Source: Clavelina lepadiformis
Taxonomy: Eukaryota > Chordata > Ascidiacea > Aplousobranchia > Clavelinidae
Assembly (NCBI RefSeq): GCF_947623445.1
Contig: NC_135242.1
Coordinates: forward strand, 2,418,001-2,482,000
Direction: 5' to 3'
DNA length: 64,000 nt
Shown here piece after piece: positions 1-11,747 of this stretch. The notes under the pieces are model-generated. The model was not told the origin of the DNA and ran no database searches. It saw only the letters and a program-made list of their open reading frames with translations. Both the position numbers and the translations under genes were made by a program. Each line of letters begins with the position of its first letter. The stretch's first letter is position 1.

Positions 1-2277
1 TGATGTTTTAAATTCGTTCAAAGCGTTGTCAAATTTCTGTTTATTAAATAAAGCAACACCAATCTCCTGACGGAATCTTGATAAATATCTTTTAGTTGTA
101 GTAGTAGGTGGCAATTTCCGCACAATACGCATACCTTCACGAAGTGCTGTTAGGGCTCTGTCACTCTGTCGTAGCGCGTTATGCCTACAACCGACATTAA
201 AGTACGACACTACCAAATCCCTATTTTTGTCTTTGTATTTCATTCCGAGAACAGAATTTAGTGACGATTGAACCTCCAGTAAAGATTGCTTATGGTTTCC
301 CAAACCAGACCAAACAAGACCAGAAGCGTTTGAACAGTCTGCAATGTCTCTTTCCTGTCCCTCGTATTTCGGAAGATTTTTTCGTATAGCTAGTTCTTGT
401 TCATTTGCAAGCAATGCATCATTATATTTTTCCATTCTATGAAAGCAAATACACATTATTTTTAATGTATCAGCAATATCCCGTGAAGAAACCGCCTGTT
501 CAAAAATATCCTTCAGCAATCCAGGTTTTTCCTCACTTTTTATACTGTTCAAATGCAGCTGAATTTGTGAATAGTGTTTTCCAAATAATGAGAGTTTAGT
601 TTTATTTGAAACTTTCTGCCAAGTTGCAGGTAGTTGGTTATTTTTCTTGGTAGCGTTAGTGAGAAAAAACTTTCCAGACTGAATAGCACTTTGATAACGT
701 CGAAAGTAATAGTTGGCTACAGCAACCAACACTTCGGGACTTTCATAAAAATTCACTAAAGGAAACTTGTGGTATTTCGCAATGTCGTATTGCAATGAAT
801 AGGCGATTAAAAAGTAATCGATGAGACTTTTTGCTCCAACAGTCTGACTCAGTTCACCAACCCCACTCATTGACATCAACCCCTCATCAATCCAATTATC
901 CTGTTCCTCTTTCCCACCATAAATTTTCAAACGAACTTCACAAGCAACAGCCACTGCATACTTCAATTTATGAGCAAAATCTTTAGACAAAGCAATTGAA
1001 GCAAGCTCATCGATAATCTCAAAGCAAGAAGGTGATTCGATAGCAAGCAGCTTTCCAAGAGCAGATATGAATATTGTAGTGCTTCTGTAAACAACACTCT
1101 TGATGTTACAATAATCTCCATCACCAGAGTAATAAAGATTATTTCTTATTCCAAACTTTTCCAAGTCTTCTTTAATATAATCACAAGTTTTAGATATAAT
1201 GGCAGATTTGTTTTGTTCAGCTGACAACTTGATCTTAACTTGTTTGTCAAACTCTTCACAAAGAGACACATTTCCAGCAACATAACAGTTACGAGAAAGA
1301 ATATCCGCTAAGTGATAGCCTATGCGAGCATCTTCTTCACTGTCCAGGTAATGTACCATTGCACTAACTGGTTTAATCAACTCTGTGGTGTGAGGGTTAT
1401 TTTTTGGTTTAATAAACCTACCAAGTGGGACGTTACTAGCAAAAGGATACAAGGCATCAAATGAAATACCATGCTTGGTGTTTTTATCCCAAAACCAATT
1501 CCCATTTGGTGAATTGAAATCATTTAAACTTGAAATGATTACACTAGGAATTATGGTTTCCCCAAGATTGATGATGACGACTTGAAAAATGACAGCAAAC
1601 CAGCGATAATGTTCAACGATTGATTCATAGTTTGGCCAATTCTGCACACCTTCTTGCAATACAATAAGACTTTCAAAATCAGAATATGGTGTTACTTCAC
1701 CTCGAGCTAATGAACCCATTCCAACCAAAGCATAATCACAAGGTAATTCCCCCAAAACATGAACGCAGAACTCGGCTAACTCCGCCATAACAGCCTTGAA
1801 GTCGTTTGTAATACTATTTTGCAGTTTTTGAACATCTTTTATTTTGGCCTCTTCCAGTTGTCTAAGTTTATCACCATCTGCCTCATCCGGAATATTATTC
1901 ACCAGTTTAAGCTCATCCTTTGTATTTGTTCTCATCTTGTCCACCATTTCTTTCAACCGCTTGGTTTCCAACAACAGATCAGCTTGATTGTCGTCTGCAT
2001 TGGCTGATTTGAGAAGATACAAGCAAAGCGTCCGGAGATCTTCTTCTACTTTTTCTTTGTTTGCCGGATCTCTCACAATCGCAGCATTCAGCAACGTTGC
2101 GCTTTGGATGAAGCAAAGTTTATCTTTGGTCACATTTGCTCGATTCATGTAAATGACTCCCATTTTGTGAAATATCTCAGCACACTTAACTGGGTCTTTT
2201 TCTCGGCCATTTTCGTCACAAAGATCAGTTTTCAATTTGGTGGCAAGTTCTAATTCTTCTGCCTTGCTTTGATCCAT
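1..2277 (-). CDS. Nucleotidyltransferase-fold / TPR protein (5' part, runs off window)
   Basis: An uninterrupted frame of 759 codons runs from an ATG at 2277 (MDQSKAEELELATKL) to the left edge with no stop, so the 3' end is missing. Residues ~30-100 look like helical TPR-type repeats. Residues 188-202 read GSLARGEVTPYSDFE, the GS...DxE signature of the pol-beta nucleotidyltransferase fold as seen in DUF294/GlnD-like proteins; D200 and E202 would be the metal ligands. Residues ~560-759 again resemble TPR helices (for example ALLANEQELAIRKNL and SALRQSDRALTALREGMR-like pairs). The architecture is TPR-NTase-TPR, known from uncharacterised invertebrate proteins; substrate and role are unknown. 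No intron is visible in 2.3 kb, unlike most genes here, so it may be a retrogene or a lineage-specific single-exon family. The domain call comes from motifs only. Confidence 0.8.
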   Translation of the reverse strand, partial: MDQSKAEELELATKLKTDLCDENGREKDPVKCAEIFHKMGVIYMNRANVTKDKLCFIQSATLLNAAIVRDPANKEKVEEDLRTLCLYLLKSANADDNQADLLLETKRLKEMVDKMRTNTKDELKLVNNIPDEADGDKLRQLEEAKIKDVQKLQNSITNDFKAVMAELAEFCVHVLGELPCDYALVGMGSLARGEVTPYSDFESLIVLQEGVQNWPNYESIVEHYRWFAVIFQVVIINLGETIIPSVIISSLNDFNSPNGNWFWDKNTKHGISFDALYPFASNVPLGRFIKPKNNPHTTELIKPVSAMVHYLDSEEDARIGYHLADILSRNCYVAGNVSLCEEFDKQVKIKLSAEQNKSAIISKTCDYIKEDLEKFGIRNNLYYSGDGDYCNIKSVVYRSTTIFISALGKLLAIESPSCFEIIDELASIALSKDFAHKLKYAVAVACEVRLKIYGGKEEQDNWIDEGLMSMSGVGELSQTVGAKSLIDYFLIAYSLQYDIAKYHKFPLVNFYESPEVLVAVANYYFRRYQSAIQSGKFFLTNATKKNNQLPATWQKVSNKTKLSLFGKHYSQIQLHLNSIKSEEKPGLLKDIFEQAVSSRDIADTLKIMCICFHRMEKYNDALLANEQELAIRKNLPKYEGQERDIADCSNASGLVWSGLGNHKQSLLEVQSSLNSVLGMKYKDKNRDLVVSYFNVGCRHNALRQSDRALTALREGMRIVRKLPPTTTTKRYLSRFRQEIGVALFNKQKFDNALNEFKTS

Positions 2278-4477
2278 GATAATATAAGTAATAGCAGTTG
2301 CTATTATTATAGCTAAACATACTCTACAACAAAACAAGAAAACTTTGGACTCATTATCATGAATTGCAAGAATATCAATTATATGTGAAAGGTGTCAAAA
2401 TATACGCTATGCTATGTTTCGCAACAACTTAAAAATGTGGAATTATCTACAGTTATTGTTTATTAACTGTAATGCCAGTTAAGTTAGCACTGAATCGACA
2501 CTTTTTAATAAATGCCATAATATTTAGTGTATTCAAACTGCGTTTGTTAAAATTTCTGTGTACTGTATATTTGTTGCGTTAATCAATTTGTAAAAGTATT
2601 TGTTCAATATTCAGCAGACTGCAGACATGGCTATAAAAGTATTTCAAGCAGCCGTAACCATAAACGTAAAATCAAGTCTAAAATCTTTGTTTTATTTTAA
2701 GCTAAACCAATACTTCAAACTAATAAGTCAAATTGTTTACGCTATATCATCGTGTTCGTATAGCCAGGCCCGGATTTTCCGATTTATCTATCTATTTTCC
2801 GTTTCCCCGCACATATTTCTATGAATGTTTAAGTAAAACGTTTCACTCAGCTGAAATATCTTTTGCATTTTTGATGAAGCAATCGTAACGGTGTAAGCGG
2901 GAGCTTACCATAAAAAGCACAATATTTTTCATCGACTATTTGAAAGTATTTGGACCACCTGGGTTGCATCAAAAAGAAACGAACAACAAAACAAATCGCA
3001 CAGCTGTGCAAGGTACGTAACATAGAAGAACATGTAACATAGAAGCTAGGTGGCAAGAAAATAATTTGTAAACATTCGTATCAAACAATCCGTATTTGAG
3101 ATTGCCACAGACAGACACAGCAACAACAGAGAAATATTGAAAGGTCGGTCTTTTCTATGGTGTCAAATTACGTAAAACAAAGCATTGAATCAAGATAAAG
3201 ATATGGCAACACGATATCTGAATCAAGAAGATTCGAAGTTTGTCACATCTATCATAACAAGACGAGCGATACATGGAGATAAACAGAGAAATTTTCAATG
3301 TCGGGATATTTGTGTACTTGAACAGCAAAATATGAAAACAAAATTGTGACCGAGTCACTTTTTAATCGATGCAAATTAATGTTTGATATCGATACGTTTT
3401 AAAATAATTAAACTTTTACGTAAAAGCATCTGTGAAGCATTGTTTCTGCATTGTTTTTTACAAAATTTGTGCATTTATATTTATAAACATATACATTCAT
3501 TTACATTTACAAATTAAATTTTATAAATTAGCGAATTAATTTTTTTCCTCTTCAACATATAATCCTTCAAAAGGAATGCAATCAAACAAGAAAATTAGTC
3601 GAACACATTTTTGACAATAATTCTTACTTGAAGATTGCAATTAAGCTACGCAAGCCTAAGCAGCTTCCATTGCTATATGTTATATCCCTGCACTCAGTCT
3701 CAATCAAGATAAGTCTTAAATATCCTTTCTTTCTCAGTTTGTCTTTGTTATGGCTCATTACCTCTTTATCATTGAGCAAAAAATGTTTTGATAGTTTCGG
3801 GAACTTGGTTGAATTTTCTTTAAGAATAGCCGGTATATGTCAATACCCAGGACAGCCTCCGTCTGACTAACGTTATAGGGAGACCACAAGTTGTAGCTAT
3901 TTGACACAAATGCCCTTGCCTTCGCAGATTTTCTGGAATATTTTTTTGCTAAACTACATTTAACAACATACTTATTTGGGGCCGTACTTGACATATTTGC
4001 CTCCTTTGCCCTGGCTACGGTCCGAAATACCACTTAAGAAATGGCAGAAATATACTAAAGCACTCAACCACCGTAACACTAACATAAGTTTCTGTTTCTA
4101 AAAATCTTTTGCTGATAGCGCAAACTTTTATAGCTCCAAACACTCGAACGGTAAAGCCGAAATAGCTGCTGATGTAATGTCACTCTATTGTTATGGTTCG
4201 CACAGTCACGAAATGCCTTGTCACGTTACCATTTAAAATCCAGTCATTCGTGAAGACTTCTTCATTCCCAGCTGCGTATGCTGATTCGTATTTTTACAAC
4301 TACTGTGGTTGTCAAACGTCATTATTAAATCGCATTTCGGAAAGTTAAATTGTTTTGGCGCATTACAAAAATACTGTGCTATTGTAACTAACTTCGAAAC
4401 TATGTAGTGACCTTTTAATGATTACCGTTCAAATACAGGTTAGTGACATGCGCAGTATTTGCGAGAAGAAAACTAAA
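2278..4477. other. Intergenic, no supported gene
   Basis: This is AT-rich DNA upstream of the nucleotidyltransferase/TPR gene, so it should include that gene's promoter. Only short frames are present (for example 2600-2824 + and 3758-4033 -). None has a recognisable domain, a convincing splice partner or similarity to a known family. Confidence 0.6.
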
Positions 4478-5166
4478 TTTTTTGGTTGTTCATCAGAATT
4501 AGAAAGTGATGGTGTCCACTACTGTCCAGTGCACACATCGAAAAATTATGCGGGATTGCGGGTGACATATAAGCAACGGGTGCAGCTAGAAAAAAAACAT
4601 GTCAAATAAATCTAGTCGGCCTCTCTGCGTAGCCAACAATGCTGAGTATAATGTTACATGATGTAGTTGATCAACTGTTTGGTCGATATTTCGAAACGAC
4701 TTTCAAGTTACTTCGTCGTCGTTCAATTGAAATTTAATTGAAGGCAGCGACTTCGAAGGTTTACTTTGTGAATCTTAAAATAGTTCATTGTGTGTGTAAA
4801 TCGTAAGCACTCTTTTGTTTTGGTCTTCTTTTGTTACGGTTGTTGTAGTCACGTGATACGAAGGCATCTATCGAAAAACGAATCACGAGTGGTTGTCATG
4901 TGTTTGTGAAATGTCGCGACCATTATCTATATCTAGTGGGTGGCCACGGCGTTGCACCCACGCGGGATTGCACCCACACGGGTTTGAACCGGCATGGAAT
5001 TGCCCTCATGCGCAATTGCAGGATATGCAGCAGCTACATGAGGTTTCACCCTTACGGAATCAGAGGCGTACCGGGTTTTACTGCTCGGGAACAGAGACAA
5101 TATTTGCTCCTCCACTTGTCACAATAAATGAGAAAAACGATTACACAAGGAACAAACCATAATGTT
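4478..5166. repeat. Duplicated ~0.7 kb unit, copy A
   Basis: This stretch is repeated in direct orientation at about 6749-7455. Long blocks are nearly identical, such as the one around the shared words GGCCTCTCTGCGTAGCC and TTCGAAACGACTTTCAAG. The first ~110 bases carry small indels that break a short frame in copy B. The last third (about 4945-5060) is a degenerate tandem array of 16-17 bp units of the type TTGCACCCACACGGG, followed by an AATAAA at 5123. No coding function is supported: the frames in the two copies are not conserved as protein. It could be a non-autonomous transposon or a segmental duplication around the AT array. Confidence 0.8.
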
Positions 5167-5179
5167 ACCTAGTCCACCG

Positions 5180-5338
5180 CCATAGGAGGGCAGTACCGCG
5201 GTACTAGGCTATAGTACCGAATTACTGTACCGCGGTATTTCTGGAAAATAATACCGAATTACTTTTATCAAAAATTTCGGTCGGTCCCGGTACTCGGTAC
5301 TTTTCACGTGATAATTTCAAAATTTTAACAAGTAGGCT
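5180..5338. repeat. GGTACC/CCGCGG-rich palindromic stretch
   Basis: The words GTACCGCGGTACT, AGTACCGAATTACT, GTACCGCGGTATTT and CCCGGTACTCGGTAC follow one another and can pair with each other. This looks like one terminus of a DNA transposon with a palindromic end, but no matching opposite end was found in the window. Classification is inference. Confidence 0.45.
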
Positions 5339-5365
5339 ATGTTTTATATATATGTAAATATTATC

Positions 5366-6450
5366 ATATATTTTATATTATATTATATTATTTATATTAT
5401 TATAATTATATTATATTATTTATATTATTTATATTATTTATATTATTTATATTATTTATATTATTTATATTATTTATATTATTTATATTATTTATATTAT
5501 TTATATTATTTATATTATTTATATTATTTATATTATTTATATTATTTATATTATTTATATTATTTATATTATTTATATTATTTATATTATTTATATTATT
5601 TATATTATTTATATTATTTATATTATTTATATTATTTATATTATTTATATTATTTATATTATTTATATTATTTATATTATTTATATTATTTATATTATTT
5701 ATATTATTTATATTATTTATATTATTTATATTATTTATATTATTTATATTATTTATATTATTTATATTATTTATATATTTTATATTATATTATATTATTT
5801 ATATTATTATAATTATATTATATTATTTATATTATTTATATTATTTATATTATTTATATTATTTATATTATTTATATTATTTATATTATTTATATTATTT
5901 ATATTATTTATATTATTTATATTATTTATATTATTTATATTATTTATATTATTTATATTATTTATATTATTTATATTATTTATATTATTTATATTATTTA
6001 TATTATTTATATTATTTATATATTTTATATTATATTATATTATTTATATTATTATAATTATATTATATTATTTATATTATTTATATTATTTATATTATTT
6101 ATATTATTTATATTATTTATATTATTTATATTATTTATATTATTTATATTATTTATATTATTTATATTATTTATATTATTTATATTATTTATATTATTTA
6201 TATTATTTATATTATTTATATTATTTATATTATTTATATTATTTATATTATTTATATTATTTATATTATTTATATTATTTATATTATTTATATTATTTAT
6301 ATTATTTATATTATTTATATTATTTATATTATTTATATTATTTATATTATTTATATTATTTATATTATTTATATTATTTATATTATTTATATTATTTATA
6401 TTATTTATATTATTTATATTATTTATATTATTTATATTATTATATATATT
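5366..6450. repeat. 9-bp AT minisatellite (TTTATATTA)n
   Basis: About 1.1 kb is an almost perfect array of the 9-bp unit TTTATATTA. The array is interrupted by one recurring variant block (TATATTTTATATTATATTA followed by TTATAATTATATTATA) near 5366, 5772 and 6017. It is therefore three sub-arrays that each start with the same variant, which suggests higher-order amplification by unequal exchange. Because the unit length is divisible by three, both strands give long artificial frames (LYY repeats on +, NNI repeats on -). These are not genes. Confidence 0.95.
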
Positions 6451-6748
6451 ATTATATATATATATGTAAATATAACTAAAGCATACGATGAAAATTCGAC
6501 ACAAAGTCTTGTCAAAAATCAAATAAAATTTTTCATGTGATAAAATCTTGCTTTCAATATTGACAAATTTAGTGCGATTTTTATGCCCTATTCTTATATG
6601 ACTTTGATTTTTCCAGCGGTAGTGAATAAATTACTGGGGGCTTAGACATTCTAGCAACATGGCTTTAACACGTTTAAAAGTTTTTAGCATTTTTTAGCTT
6701 TTCCATCAGATAGCTTTAAGGAATTGCGTGACACTTGAAATTGAGAGC

Positions 6749-7455
6749 AATTTTTTGGTTGTTCATCAGAATTAGAAAGCGATGGTGCACACTGCACACA
6801 TCGAACAATGATGCGGGATTGCGGGTGACATAGCAACGGGTGCAACGAGAAAAGAAACCATGTCAAATAAATCTAGTCGGCCTCTCTGCGTAGCCAACAA
6901 TGCTGAGTATAATGTTACATGATGTAGTTGATCAACTGTTTGGTCGATATTTCGAAACGACTTTCAAGTTACTTCGTCGTCGTTCAATTGAAATTTAATT
7001 GAAGGCAGCGACTTCGAAGGTTTACTTTGTGAATCTTAAAATAGTTCATTGTGTGTGTAAATCGTAAGCACTCTTTTGTTTTGGTCTTCTATTGTTACGG
7101 TTGTTGTATAGTCACATGATTCGAAGACATCTATCGAAAAACATATCACGAGTGATGGCTGTGTGTTTGTGAAATGTCGCAACCATTGTCTGCTTCTGGT
7201 TGGTGGCTACGGCGTTGCACCCACGCGGGGTTGCACCCAAACCGGTTTGAACCAATACGGAATCCCAGGATTCGCAGCCACATGGAAGTGCACCCTCAAG
7301 GGATTAAACCAATACGAAATTACACCCACATGAGATTGCACCTTTACGGAATCAGAGACGTACCTAGGGTTTTAGTGCTCGGGAAAAGAGGCAACATTTG
7401 CTCCTTCACTTGTCACAATAAATGAGAAAAACGAACACCGAAAGAGCGAACCATA
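6749..7455. repeat. Duplicated ~0.7 kb unit, copy B
   Basis: Direct-orientation copy of 4478-5166, beyond the AT array. The central ~300 bp is nearly identical to copy A, while the flanking parts have point changes and indels. The degenerate 16-17 bp repeat section lies at about 7215-7350 and differs in unit number and content from copy A. It ends in the same ACAATAAATGAGAAAAACGA block. Confidence 0.8.
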
Positions 7456-7761
7456 ATGGAATTTTAGCTAGCCCGCTATTCATACCATACATAACTTCAT
7501 CGAAACCTCGGTTATCAAGCATGTTGTTTTTACATGATGACGTCATGGTAGACGACATCTTCGCCTTAAAAGAGCCCACATTTGCAATACGTGCTTGGCC
7601 ATAACTGTTTTAAGTAGAACATTATTTAAGTTATATACTGTCTGTAGATCTAAATACGGGGAAATAAAGTTAAGTCGTCCCTGGTCCACAGCTGAGTCCA
7701 ACTTGAAATAGTTTTATTGACCGAGAACATGTACAGATGCTCTGGCATAATTTAGTTATAG

Positions 7762-8056
7762 CAGAGTTTCTCAACCGAGGTCCAATGGCCCCCTTGCGGG
7801 AAACATGGGAGCGTTCAACGGGAGCCACAATCAGATGCTTCACTAGTGAGCTATAGTGAAGTAGTAAGGGAAGACGAGGCAAAGCGGGACACAAGTTTCT
7901 CAAGTTTTCGTGCTTGCTGTGCAAAATTAGAGGCGCGAAGGCACACGCAGTAGTGAAGTAAAAAATGTCTTGCAATCAGCAATCTGCATTTTTTATTGAT
8001 GAGCAGGGAGCCAAGGGTTTTGAGGGTCACGACCCATGAAAGGTTGAGAGCCACCG
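7762..8056. mobile_element. hAT-like non-autonomous element (degenerate)
   Basis: The left end reads CAGAGTTTCTCAACCGAGG. The right side reads GGTTGAGAGCCACCG, preceded by GGGTCACGACCCATG. These are imperfect inverted copies of the widespread hAT terminus (CAGNGNTTCTCAACC). The ~0.3 kb between them has no transposase frame. I could not find a clean 8-bp target duplication, so the insertion is probably old and the right boundary is approximate. Confidence 0.55.
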
Positions 8057-8059
8057 GGT

Positions 8060-9563
8060 CAGAGAGAAGTGCGTCGCTGTGCCTCCACATATAAAAGATT
8101 ACAATTGCTACACAGTATGAATTGTAAAAAAGGCGGGAAGCTGGTTTCGGCCCACTTCCGCCATCCAGTGGTCAGGATGGCGAAGGCTGCTGAAACTCCG
8201 ACAGATGCACAAAGTAAATCTTTTACTGCCATATCGTGTTGCCAGAAATTAAAACTGTTCATGTGGACCAGAACCACCGACCTGGAGCAAACGTTGTTTA
8301 CAACGATAGCGCTGGTAGGTATGAAAGCATATCACTGAGATCCCGGCACGTGATCATCACAAAAATGGAAATAAGTCGATCCTGGGCCAACTACTTTTGT
8401 CAACACTTTTTTTGGTATTTTATTGTGAAGATCAATAAAACATGAATTCGCTGCACATAGAAAAAGATCAGTTCCATGGACGTCATAATGCCGCTCTATT
8501 TACATTATAAAAATGGCAACATTGGGTGACAAATATCATGGGCAGTATATTACCAGACGCTATCAAATGAACATTTCATTTATGAATGAACGGGACGTAA
8601 CAAGTTTTGACCGAAAATAATTCCACATAAATTTAGTACATTTTTACAAAATCCTAAAATACATCGACATACAGTATGCTTAAGCCAACGTTGCAATACA
8701 AAGTGATATTGTTAAAAATATCCGTGAGGAAAGAAATCCAAGCTGTTGAACGTATTTGAGGTTTATTGGCTTGGTGCAATATTGGGCATGTGTCACTCAC
8801 TTCACGCAGGTGACACCCTTTTTTAAGAAATTATGCAAACCTAAGCAATAAAGTTATATCTATGACGTCAACTTACATATCATCTATAAATTTTCTATGA
8901 CACAAAAGCACCTTTAATTCATAATAATCGATCATTGACAAACCAATGTTTGAAACTTACACATTTGTTAGTCAAGTTCCGGAAGAGACGTGCCAGTTTT
9001 CACTGTCACCCAAATCCATAAACAACCGTTTTCACTTTATCAGACAAGGTTAAGGCTTTTACTGTACAAAAGATCTGTCTATATAACCGGTGGCAGTTTT
9101 GGTTTGTCAACATTTCGAATGTGGTTGTTACCATGAAGAACAAAACCCTTTGCTGGACTGTGCCAAAGAAAGATATTCAACAAGTATTGGCAATTTTACA
9201 TAAAAGCAATCCGTTTTAAAATCATTTCAGAAAACGCAAATTTCACTTAAACCTTCACGAATATTTGCTATTAAGTCAAAATAACGTTTCAAACAATTAG
9301 AAATAAGTCCAAAATTTAACACTTTGTTGATATTCATCAAAAATTGACGAGAAATGCAAGTTACAGCAAAACACCAGCCAAATTCAGCTCAACAAATGTT
9401 ACTTTTGGCTTACTGCAACCCACATGACATATAAAATTAACTCAACGTCTACAACTCAAAAAAAAGTGAGTCAGAGTTTTTGTTCTGAAAATGAAGAAAC
9501 TTCGAAGGAAAGCAAACATGCACTGCGGTTAATGATTTGACTCACCACGCCTCATGAGCGGGG
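8060..9563. other. Intergenic / ARMC1 3' flank
   Basis: No supported coding region. The part next to 9564 should hold the ARMC1 3' UTR; a reverse-strand AATAAA (TTTATT) lies near 8762. Short frames at 8059-8445 overlap each other on both strands and lack family similarity. Confidence 0.5.
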
Positions 9564-11747
9564 TCACCAGTAAAGGTTTTTATTTACAGCGTTTATAACG
9601 CTCCCAAACCAGGAGCCTGCGTAGGAGCCAAACCCTCCACCGGAGCCAGGTCTCGCAACCGCTTTATCTTCCTTCAAAGGGGAGTCAGCTGGTTCTTCAT
9701 CCAAATATGGCGGAAGGTCTGAATCTTTGTTATCTTGATTAACAAATGAAAAGAGCCGGTTTGAGAAATTTAATAAAGGGTTGAGTATTTAACATAATGT
9801 GGAGGTGGTGTGAAATCTACCAATATCGACAACAAGTTATTCACAACAATATTTTATCACCCAAGATGATGATGGCTTGGCATAGGAGCTTAAAATGCCA
9901 ATAAATGTGTTCAAATTAACCTTCAATCTTGGTGTCAAGCGGCACAACCATGTCTTCCCCTTCTTCATTCTTCAATACTTGAGCCGCTTCCATCACATGA
10001 GTCTTCTTGATGGCACCAGCCAAAGTCTTAAAGCATATGAAGGATAAAAACTTTGCACCTTTTTACAATGTGTGCTGTCAACTTGTCATGATATGGATTG
10101 AGGTAAAAAGGTATCAGAGACATGTGGTGACAAGTTGGGGCAACTTGCAAGAATATTTAATGTTCACAGCTTTGCAAATTGTAAGTTTTTCTATCTTTGC
10201 CCATGTATTCTCAATCAATTAACATGTAAATGTTTATTGTAATTATATCATTAATATCTGATTTTACAACGTAACTGCTGCCCTTGGTTAAGTTGTTTGC
10301 TGTATTTGACAAAAATACAGTGAATTTTTGAAACAACTGTTATCGAAGCAAAGGTCAATCAAATTTCTGAAGATCTTAGCATACAGTTGTCGTCTCACCT
10401 CGGCAGATAGCTCAGATTTTGCTCGCACCGTGCATCGCTGCAAATGCATGTTGAAGGTGAGGGAAATGACACCTTTGACTCGAACCAACTCATCAACACA
10501 CATCTGTCGGCGTTCCTGTCATTTGCATAAAATTTATTATGCTTTTATATTTTAGTTTATTTTTACTACATTGACAGTAAACACACAAATTAATCTCCTA
10601 AGCAATGGTGAAGGTGTAGTAATCATTATATATTTTAAACCTTTGGATACAATATTTTGACTATATCTACTAAGAAAACCAGCTGGTAAGAATAAGACAG
10701 CGAAAGAATCATAAATTAAGAGCATAAATAATTTTAGATGAAACAGCCTAAATCTGTCTATGGCTTAAAAAGGCAACAATTGCAATTCTCTGTGTAAAAA
10801 ATTGAATTACCTGGTCAGTCAAACCAGACACTTGCAAAACAATTACTTTTGCTTTCTTATTTCCGCCGAGAAATTTCAAAGAATTTTTCTGCCCCGTTCT
10901 CGACCCGGCTGCCCGAGTTATAACTGAATCTGCTAAAACAATCATTTTCAGTAACACCAATCCAGTTAGAACAGCGTTAGACTCAATTAGTAAGTTACAG
11001 TAGAAGTGTTTAAGCATAATTTTTAATGGCCACATAACAATAATGCCATCACAAAGAGAAATACTTTCCTGGCTACAATTAACTGATATTATATAAACTA
11101 AAGAAGACATGTGACTAAATTAATATATTCGACATACCTGGGTTAGGAGACGAAACAGGTGTTCTTGCATAATTGCTGCTCAGTAAATGTTGTATCTTCA
11201 TTGCAATTGCCTTGCAGTCCACTGCAAAACCCTCTCTGCAAATGGCAGACCGACTTAAAACTTTTAACGTGTATTAAAACAGACAATTCTAAATACCACG
11301 GTTGACTCGAGGATCGAACTAACAAAGCAAATAAGCAAGAATTATGGTATCTCGTCAACCTGACTTCAATCTTCTTCATGAGTTCGATAAGACCCAATGT
11401 TCCTCGCATGGATCGTCGTGTCACATTACTCTCGCTTGCTTCTTCCGCAAGACATAGCAGCGCGTTTAAGGCTTCAGTTACCTAAGGGTTGGAATTATTA
11501 GAAATTTAGCATTACTGTTCAACTCACGACATCATATAATATCCAGAAGCAAGATGGTAAAACACTTTCATAGTATCGGTGTTCAACAAACTGTAGCGAG
11601 CGCACTCACAACTTCAACAGGGTGTTCATCGGGGTCCACAAAAATAAGGATTGAGTTTACGTCATTTCTTAACAAATACTCTCTGTGCGCAGGATTTTGA
11701 GCGAGTCGTCTCAGTTCCTTGACAATTGATAGGGAAGTCGTTGTCAT
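9564..11747 (-). CDS. armc1: Armadillo repeat-containing protein 1 (ARMC1) homologue
   Basis: Seven coding exons: 11747-11610, 11481-11360, 11235-11138, 10929-10811, 10515-10399, 10026-9921, 9724-9564. They join to an open frame of 286 residues, against ~282 in human ARMC1. The N-terminal half (SIVKELRRLAQNPAHREYLL, then VTEALNALLCLAEEA) is the armadillo-like part. Exons 4-5 carry the metal-binding-fold-like part (KKAKVIVLQVSGLTDQ, then VKGVISLTFNMHLQRCTVR), colinear with human ARMC1. The C-terminus has the family's acidic DLPPYLDEEPADSPLKEDKAVAR stretch and ends in YW, as in vertebrates. ARMC1 is known to associate with mitochondria and influence their distribution. The donor of exon 2 (AG|GTTGAC) is weak but is the only one that keeps frame. 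The ATG at 11747 is the first that matches family length; the frame stays open some way upstream. Confidence 0.93.

Noticed and set aside
4893..5162. Histidine/glycine-rich frame resembling tandem zinc-finger repeats
   Set aside because: The pattern comes from 16-17 bp DNA repeats and the frame is not conserved in the second copy of the unit.
5339..6522. Long frames of repeated LYY (+) and NNI (-)
   Set aside because: They are translations of the 9-bp AT array, which is open in every frame that avoids a stop; no start context, splice sites or composition of a real protein.
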